DNA of 64,000 bases from Lamellibrachia columna (lineage: Eukaryota > Annelida > Polychaeta > Sabellida > Siboglinidae), in the NCBI GenBank assembly GCA_963662155.1, contig OY759261.1, forward strand, positions 47,366,411 to 47,430,410, in the 5' to 3' direction. The position numbers were made by a program, and so were the translations under genes. Positions 48,801 to 58,776 of the stretch are shown one piece after another. Position 1 is the first letter of the stretch, and each line of letters opens with the position of its first letter. A model generated the notes under the pieces. It was not told the origin of the DNA and made no database searches. It was given only the letters and a program-made list of their open reading frames with translations.

Positions 48801-51800
48801 TCTCTCACTTTCCTGCCTTCTAGTTTGAACAGACTAACTAACACCACATGTTTCTCATGAGGCAACAGTCCCTGGATAATTAAGGATGGTCCTGGCATGT
48901 GGGAATGACCAGGAAGGCCTTCAGATACTCTGAATTGGTTGATGGCTTTTGTGGGGTCAAACTAACATTTTGAATTATTTTAGGATTCCATGTGGTATCA
49001 AGGTAAATGTGTTTAGCAATTTGAACTACCTGCATTTAAAGAATCTTGAGGTCAGTCTTCAGATGACCATACTGTCTAAAGAGAATAGTCCAATGTTTTT
49101 GTGATATGGTGAGATATCTTTAGTGTGTGTCTGGGCTAGGTTGTAACACAGTAAAATGGGTATTTTGAAACAGCATTACAATAATGTTACCTATAATGAT
49201 ATTGCCACCCATCCACCGGAGGACTTTGTACTAAAGCACACACAACAACAAGGAACTAAGATATTTGCAAACAGCTTCATTTCCCTTGTGTCACCTTGCT
49301 GGTTGACGATCACTGTGTCCTCACCAACGATGTGTGGTAGCTAGACATAAATAGGCAAATAGATAGGCTTGTCTCACAGGTGCAGCCCAGCTGCATTTAA
49401 TCCTCAGGATCACAAATAGTTTATTAATTTGTTACATGTACATGTTGTGTTACAACGTACCCCGATACCACGGAAGTTGTAACAGCATGGATAAGCCAAT
49501 GTTTTGTGAATTCCCAGTTTACTTGTAAGTGAGATATGGGTAATCACTGAACCAATCAAAATATATCTTTCCAATTTAGCATAATTTCATTTTCCATTCA
49601 CTTAATACCATATCCTGCAAGTGACAAAATGGTACAATTGTTATAACAAACCCAGGTCTCCCTGTGTGGTATTCATATTGATGTTAAAGACTGCTGCCAC
49701 AGTCACGATGAATTTGTTCTGGAGCCAAAATTTGTCCGGTGGACGTCACATTATCCAGCTAAAAGTAGTCCTCACATGTCATGATTTATCCGGTTTGTCA
49801 CGTTTAACTTTTTGTGTACTAAACACGTCAATAATTACTATCACAGTTCTACACTTCTCATGTTAACTCTCTCTCGTGCTGCTTACATGTGTGCTAAACA
49901 CATCCTATATATCATAATTATGCATCTATCGGTTAATCTTTCTAACTGTACACGTATGTATAGTACTTGCTCTGTTTCAGTACTTGCGGACTGGTTTTGG
50001 CACCCAAAATTTACCCCGTCCCCCCACCCCCCACCCCCACCCCCCCGATTGAATTACTTGTGCCATTATTAACAACAAGTGCAAACAATACTTTGTTTTG
50101 CCTCTAATCTAAAATAGTTCTGAAGACTATATTCCCGTTTTGCTACGGATGATATGATCGAGTGTATCAATTAATTTTGTTAAATAAACTGTGTATATCC
50201 GTTTGCAGATTGAGCATGTTGCCTTGAGCATCGAAGATGAAGTCAAACTATGGAAAGAGATCATTGACAAATGTAAAGATAACAAAGGGGTAGGTAACTA
50301 TTGGTCAACCGTCAGTGGCACTATACTACAGTGTTGCCCACATTAGCCAACTTTAATACGTTTGGGTTTATGTTCCAGAAATATACAGTGTCATCCCATG
50401 TGAAATAATCACGGTGGTGTACATGTTTTCAATGCTGATTTTTCTTCAAACAAATATCACCTACTATTAACTATTAATATTATTAAATACAATTTAGCCA
50501 TATAATACACATTTTGTGACATATGGCAGGTATATTGTAAATGGTCAGTGTTGATAGTGCCTGTAATCTTAATAGGAGTTTCCTAGACCTATGTACTGTA
50601 TAATCACACGATCGTAATACATGACTATGATTGTGCAAATGGGTTAAATAAACTATTTCTGATTCTGTAATAAAGAGACTCTCAGGTTGATGTAAAAACC
50701 AGCACACAGGTTGAGGATACATATCACGTGACGCGCAAGACATGGATATCCGAACAAACTATAATGTGTATAACCAACTGATCATGATTAAATTATTTTA
50801 TTACCTTTATTATTTACTCCTTCAGGCTATCTTGGCATTTGTCACATCTTATAAGGACCTGGAAGAACTGCTTGGTCAAGAGATTGAGCAACTGAAACAG
50901 GAAGTGAAAGAAATAAAGGGTACGGCATGTATAATTTAACCATTAACTTAATGAAATGCAGAACTCTGTCCGGTGTTAGAAGCCACATCCTGTGTTTCCT
51001 GGCGAGTTAGGGCAACACATGCTCCTCAGAGGGCAGCAAGAACAAACATGTTAAATGTGTTTTGTAACATCCTTGCTTTGATAATGTTTGCTTGCTGTAT
51101 TGACAAACAGTTTCATTTCAGAAGATTTGTTAATCGACACCTGTCATGTCAGTTCTGAGATAGATCTAAGCACTGTTATGAAATTGCTTTGGGTACATTT
51201 GTTACATGGAAAAAATATTTCAGACGAACTTGCTGGCCATGGGAAGAAGATATTTCAAATGTCGATGCAGGTGACGGAAAATGCGAATCTTGGGAATTCA
51301 AATAAAACAGAGATTAATGAGATGAAAGAACAGCTTGATCAGCTGATTAACTCGAAACAGCAAGAAAGACTCATTCCTGAAACGCAAATGAATGTAGATC
51401 AAACAACTCGGTCGAGAGAATCAGTTGAGGAGAGTACCGGGAATGCCGACACATTGCAAGGTGAGATCTTTACAAGTATCATCACACTAGCATTATGACA
51501 AAAGATAGTGTGAGAAATAATTATAATGCATATCAATTAATAGAACAATGTTTTAGCTTTATTTTAAGATCAAAACCAGCACTTTGAGACCATTAGGGCC
51601 AACGTTGTGTCTAGATATGTGTAAGGTAAGGCAACATTTTTGCCATTTTTTATCATTAATGTGCAATAATTCAAAAACTATTTCATTTACAAGTCTGAAA
51701 TTTGGCTTAAGTAAATTTCACAACAGTGCCAAATTTAATTAAAATCAGAGGGGATCAAGAACAGCTTCTTGGTTGATTTCATTTGGAATGCCCCTATATC

Positions 51801-54800
51801 TAAACTTGAATAACGGCAAAGGTGGGGCCATTTTGCCAACGGTCACAGAAACATGTGACCACCCCACCAATACTTAAATAATGCAACTAGATGGTTTAGA
51901 AAAGGCACTGATTTTGCTTAAATAAATCATCAGTGAATTGTTTGACCTAACAAATGCTGGGGCAGTGCCACTAGGATAAAGTAACATCATATATACTGAA
52001 ATAGGTAGATAAGTTCTTCCACATGTCTACATGCAATGTAGTGTAAACTTTAACTGGTCAACGGGCGCACTGAAATTGGCACCCAAGCCAAGTGTCATCT
52101 CCTGGAGTAGGAACCAGCTCAATTGTGGCCTCCGGACGTACCACCAACATCACATCATGTATATTACGCAGTTCTCCGAAGTTGCCGCATGGTGTTCTAT
52201 GTCACGCATCACTACATTCAAGAATCTGCCCGCCAATGCATGGAGGCTGGATACATCCCCAGCGCTCTTTTATGGAGAATCCAGTTGGTGAAGCCCTTCT
52301 TAATGCCGCATCTGCAAACTTGTATGCCAGGCCACCATACCAAGACTGCCTCTCATTCAGGTTCTTGCGCACAGGTTGTCCAGGGGACGATTTTAAGTGA
52401 GAATTCTGCAACTCTAAATACAGATAAATGTTCATAGTAATTAACAATTTAGTACTGTTAGCAATAACATGTAAAGTCTGCCTTAACCACCAAAACAGTT
52501 GCCATAAACAACAAGGCCCAATACAATACTCTTAACATGAGAATTGGAATCTGACAGCAGAGACAGAGAGACTCGTCCAAGCATTTGAAACAAAATGCTT
52601 TAGGACTCCTGCACATTTCATATACTGAACACAAAACAAATGAATATGTGAGACAACAACCGGACAAGCCATAAAATTTAATACCAAAATACTGTAAGAC
52701 TGCTGTGACTGGAAATGGTTGTCGCAACCACAAAAGTATGTCAAAACATAATACATCTGACACAGCAGAAATAGTGGTCATAACCAATACACTGAAATTC
52801 AGTCCTAGAAGCAAAATGTGGCTATAACGGCAAAAGTGTGCCAAAAGACAAGACGTCCGTTACAGCACAAATATTATCCATAACCAACAGCGTGTCAGAA
52901 ACACAGTCTTCCCTAGTAGAAAATTGTGGCCATAACCACTGACAGTGAAAAATAGCAACCAAAACACGATATGTGCGACACGACAGAAAAATGTGGCCAT
53001 AACCATAAGCACACAAACCTGTCTTTTTAATAAACCAAATCTGGCATACAACGATGAACTGAACGTTTCGGCATGACAACGTAGAAAAAACCTCAAAAAG
53101 TAGAAGACAGTGAACTGAACACTGTAAAGTGACAACGTGTAAAAACTTACCAAGGGATAATAGTCACCTGAGCACTACCCATACTATCACGTGACAACAC
53201 ACAAGAACATAGCATGAGGTAAAACAGTGAACTAAAGTGAATGGGAGAAAACAGTGAACTGATTACTATAGCGTGATAACTTACAACAAACAGCCCATAG
53301 TGACTGTGACAATGACTGACAATGCACATTAAACATACCATGGGACAAAACAGTGCACTAAGCACTACAGCGTGTCAAAACACGTCAAACATACCGTGGG
53401 ACAAAACAGTGAACGGAACCAAAGGCAGGAAAACCTGCCATTTTCTAACGATGATCATAAACACCTACATCGTGCTTAAACATGAAAACATGTTACAGCA
53501 AGAAACAGTATAACCAATTTATCGTGCCACAACACGAAAACCTGCCATGGCATGAAACAGTGATCAAGATAGAGTGCCAATAACATGAGGTGGATGGAGG
53601 TATGGGAGGAAGAAAGTTACAAATATGGAGGCTTTATATAAGGCTGTGAGAGATGAACGTGCTATAATACCAATGTTGTATGTCGCATTCATTGTAAAAT
53701 ACCGGTTAATTTGTTACAGCTGCATTTACCAGAAAGTACCAAAACACTGAAAGTATGGCATAACAGAAAAGTGTATGCCTAGCAACAAAATGGTACCACA
53801 ACACTGAAAATCTGCCATTGCTGAAACATGGACATATACACAACAATGTGCCAAGACATGATAAGTCTGTCCCAGCAGAATGTATTGGTCATACAGCAGA
53901 GGGGTACAACACACTGAAATTCTGTCATAGCAGAAGAGTGTGGACAGGCCCAACCACTGTAAGTCTAGCATGACAAGAAAGTGTGGCCATGGAGCATAAC
54001 AGCATCAAAACTGTCCTCTAAGGAGCGATTCGTTAGTGTGGTTACCATGCACCAAGTGGCGTATGTGAAATAGTTTGGTTACTAAGCACTAGGAGTGCTG
54101 TTAGGTCAAATTGGTTCGTATATTATCCGCTAGGGGGCGCTACCCGTGCAAAAACAACTGGTCACCCGGTGGTAGTGCTGTCACTATGGGCGCCACCGTA
54201 GGAGGTCACGTGACTCCCGTGAATGGCTCCGGGCTCCACATTCAAAATTCCATACATTTGTTTGTACCTGTATACTACTCACGACTAATCGAATAGCTGG
54301 GAGATTCCTTCCGAATTTCTACGAACTATCCGCCTGCCAGCCATGATGTGGCAGACAATTTCAGTCACACACCCATGGCTCACTGTTCTCAGTTAGCCTG
54401 AGTCATGGGACGATAACAATGAGTTGTTCATTACAAGTTATTCAGTAAAAGTTCACATCTGCATGCAGATGTGCGTCGTGTATATCTAAATCCACATTAA
54501 TGTATACACGCTTTATTTAATTATATTATAAGTTATTGTCAGTTGCATATTTTATAATTAGCATAATTAGCAAAATATATAATTATGATATTAAGAAAAA
54601 GTAGATTATGATGTTTATGGGCCAATTTCGTTTGCACATGGCCTCGTCCTTGGAAATTATAACTTAGCCATGAGCTAAATGTCAGTCGAAATAACTGAGA
54701 TTTGAGTCCACTTACTGACGGTTTTGAAACAATTCCGTTCACCCCACGTTGCTCCAGTTCATTCAGTATAACTGAATACCTGGCAATATATAGTGGTTGG

Positions 54801-56067
54801 ATTCCAGTTTTCGCATAGCAATTGGAGCATGGCTGGATGGTTCAATAGATGTTGAAATGGTGCTCTTTTTCGGGAGGTATCCCGTCAGATATGGAGGATT
54901 GGAACCTCTGCGTACAGCTTTTGATTTTACAAATTAAATAAATTTTGGAATGCATGGTAATCACCCTATCCAATCAGTAACTCATGCATATTTGTGGTTC
55001 TTATTATTATTCAGATCGGCCGAGAGAGAATCCTACTGCGAGTTATGTTGAGGTATGAATGAAGACGTTGCCAAAAGGGAAGAGAATGGGAATGGATACT
55101 GCACTATTTCACAATGCATTGAGTCTAAAACCAATATGTTGCAAAATCTGGGGTATTTATTGTGTTAATAAATACTGTTGTGGCCACATCAGGTGATGAT
55201 ACTTGATATTGTGCGAATGGGTGCACAACACATTATATTGAGTTTCGCAGTTTTGCTTTGACAAAAAATATATAGAATTCTATGAAAATGCCATAGAAAT
55301 CTATATAATTCTACAGAGTATAGTTAAATTTTTTATTGAAAACTAGAATAGTACATATTCTATAGACAGCTAGTTAATGTCTACTTAAATTTGTTATAGA
55401 ATTTTTTAGAATTCTACAGAGCATAGCAGAATATTGTTTAAAAACTACAAATTATATAGCTATGTTCGCAAAAATCCTTTAGAATATTCTATAAAACAAT
55501 TCTACAGAATATTTTGTACAAATTCCATACAATATTTTATACAAATTCTATAGAATATTTTCAGCAAAAATCCTATGGAATATTCTACAATATTCTATAG
55601 ATGTTTTGCTAAGTGAAAAAAAAGAAAAATTGTTAAGTAAGAAATGCAGCAGTGATATACAATCGGTGCCTTGAAATAGTCATAGTACTACACAGTTAAA
55701 ACTGCTTGCGTAATTCATTTAGCCCATTATGAATCAGGGTTGTTGTTGAAATCTGTAGTGCGTGAATAGTTTAAAACTGCTTCTGCATTTCCATTTTCGC
55801 TCGTCTTGGCATATCTCGTTTAATGTTGACTTACCTACCTATTACAACATCCTAGCTCAGCTTGCGCTGTGCATAATGTGCAAATACGTGTTTGTGTGTG
55901 TGTATGTGCGTGCGTGTGTGCATGTGTACATCTACATATGTATATATATATATATATATACTTACGTTTTGTCAAACAGTACCCAGGCAAAGGAGACGCT
56001 GAACAAGAGGAAAAGGCCAACCAACACTTTCAGATGTAATTACAAATTATCTATCCTTGTGTGTGTG

Positions 56068-56103
<36 letters not shown>

Positions 56104-58716
56104 TATGCGTGCAAGAACATGAGGGTATGTGCATCCGTACGTGTGTGCTTATGCTGGTCTTGTTAATTTTTGGTCATTAAATAAGCTATGCCCTTTCTGA
56201 TGGATCAGTTCGTTGTAGTATTTGTACAATATAATATTGCATTTATGGACAACTGTCAAAACATTGTTCATACAAAAATAGGAAAAATGTAGTTTACTAT
56301 GTATTGTCAACACTTTATTATCATTTGATGCACTACCACGTAAAAAGGCCATATTTTGTCATGAAGTATGTTCGTAGCAACATAACAACGCAGAGATTCA
56401 TTACTAAAATGATTCGATTTATCCCAGGTATGATGTTGTCACCATCGAGAAAGACGAGGACAGGGTGAAACAGCTGCAAGAAGATTGCGGGATCTGGGAA
56501 CCAAGTATGACTTCAGTAGGTTAATCATGTTTACAATATTACCACTGGTGACCACTTACTATTACCACTGGTGACCCCTTACTATTACCACTGGTAACCA
56601 CTTACTATTACCACTGGTAACCACTTATTATTACCACTGGTGACCACTTACTATTACCACTGGTAACCACTTACTATTACCACTGGTGATCACTAACTAT
56701 TACCACTGGTGACCCCTTACTATTACCACTGGTAATCACTTACTATTACCACTGGTGACCCCTTACTATTACCACTGGTAACCACTTACTATTACCACTG
56801 GTGATCACTTACTATTACCACTGGTGACCCCTTACTATTACCACTGGTGATCACTTACTATTACCACTGGTGACCACTTACTATTACCACTGGTGATCAC
56901 TTACTATTACCACTGGTGATCACTTACTATTACCACTGGTGACCCCTTACTATTACCACTGGTGATCACTTACTATTACCACTGGTAACCACTTATTATT
57001 ACCACTGGTGATCACTTACTATTACCACTGGTAACCACTTATTATTACCACTGGTGATCACTTACTGTTACCATTGGTGACCAATTAATATTACCAGTAG
57101 TGACCAATTAATATTACCAGTGGTGACCACTTACTATTACCACTGGTGACCACTTACTATTACCACTGGTAACCACTTACTATTACCACTGGTGATCACT
57201 TACTATTACCACTGGTGACCCCTTACTATTACCACTGGTGACCACTTATTATTACCACTGGTGACCCCTTACTATTACCACTGGTGATCACTTACTATTT
57301 CCACTGGTGATCACTTACTATTACCACTGGTGATCACTTACTATTACCACTGGTGATCACTTACTATTACCACTGGTAACCACTTATTATTACCACTGGT
57401 GATCACTTACTATTACCACTGGTAACCACTTATTATTACCACTGGTGATCACTTACTGTTACCATTGGTGACCAATTAATATTACCAGTGGTGACCAATT
57501 AATATTACCAGTGGTGACCAATTAATATTACCAGTGGTGACCACTTACTATTACCACTGGTGACCACTTACTATTACCACTGGTGACCAATTAATATTAC
57601 CACTGGTGACCAATTAATATTATCACTGGTGACCAATTAATATTATCACTGGTGACCACTTACTGGTGGTTCAACTGAAAAATAATAAGTGTCACTGAAA
57701 ACTAATAAACATACTGGGAAATAATTGAAATAATCATCTCGTTGATTTTACACTACATATACAGGTAAGTTATACAGGTAAATTATACTCAGTTTATATG
57801 AAACACTGTCCTATATTCCAGGTTCACGGATTGAACGCAATCGTAAACAAAGTCAACAAGGATGGAAACGTGTTTGTGGAATGCAGTAGTGGTACAAAGT
57901 GAGTGCGCAACTAGTCGTAATGTGAACAGCAGGAAATCCATACTTTTGTACTTTACATGTTCTTTACAACATATAATATATAATTTTGTTACTTTTAATT
58001 TATTAACTGGATTTCCTTTAAGCATATAAGTAAGCAATCAAGTCATCACACCTACTGTAAAAACTGGTTTTAAAATATTACTCTGCTGTAGCTGTCTTTC
58101 AAAATAACTAGCATTATTCATTTGTATTTCATCATGTTTTAGATATCGATACAAGATATAACATTCTTTTAAATCAGTACTTTTTCTTTGATGCAGTACG
58201 ACAGTCAATGACGACGAACGTGTTAAAGGAAGTGCTGTGCACTTTTCAATCATTATCACGAGGTAGCAGTATTTGTTTTACTATGATATCGATGGTAGTG
58301 AGAAGTGTTGTCTTCACCAGGTACTGGTTCAACCCGGAACTGCTGAAGGCCGTTGACATGTCAAGCAGAACAATTGGAATTGGTGACTTCGTGTTGGTGA
58401 TCGATTCCCACGAGGAGGTCAAGGCTCTACAAGATGAGGAACATGGCGGATGGGTTGAGAAGATGCGAAAGGTTTACACTTTGTTCAATTGTTTCAATGA
58501 AATACCATTGTTGGTAGTTGCTTTACTTTCTATTCATGTGACAATAGTGATGTGGCTTCATTCATATCCAATGTACGAGAAAGGAAAACCAACTAGGTCA
58601 ACATATATATTGATCAACTTCTCGATATATGTGTGTTTGGAGTTCTAGATGTAGCATTAATGGGCAAAGCACATGGAAACATAATTTTATTATTGCAGCT
58701 AACGATGTTCAATACA

Positions 58717-58776
<60 letters not shown>

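Noticed and set aside
52031..52447. Four overlapping ORFs within intron 5
   Set aside because: Higher GC than its surroundings and possibly a transposon fragment, but no domain could be recognised in any frame.
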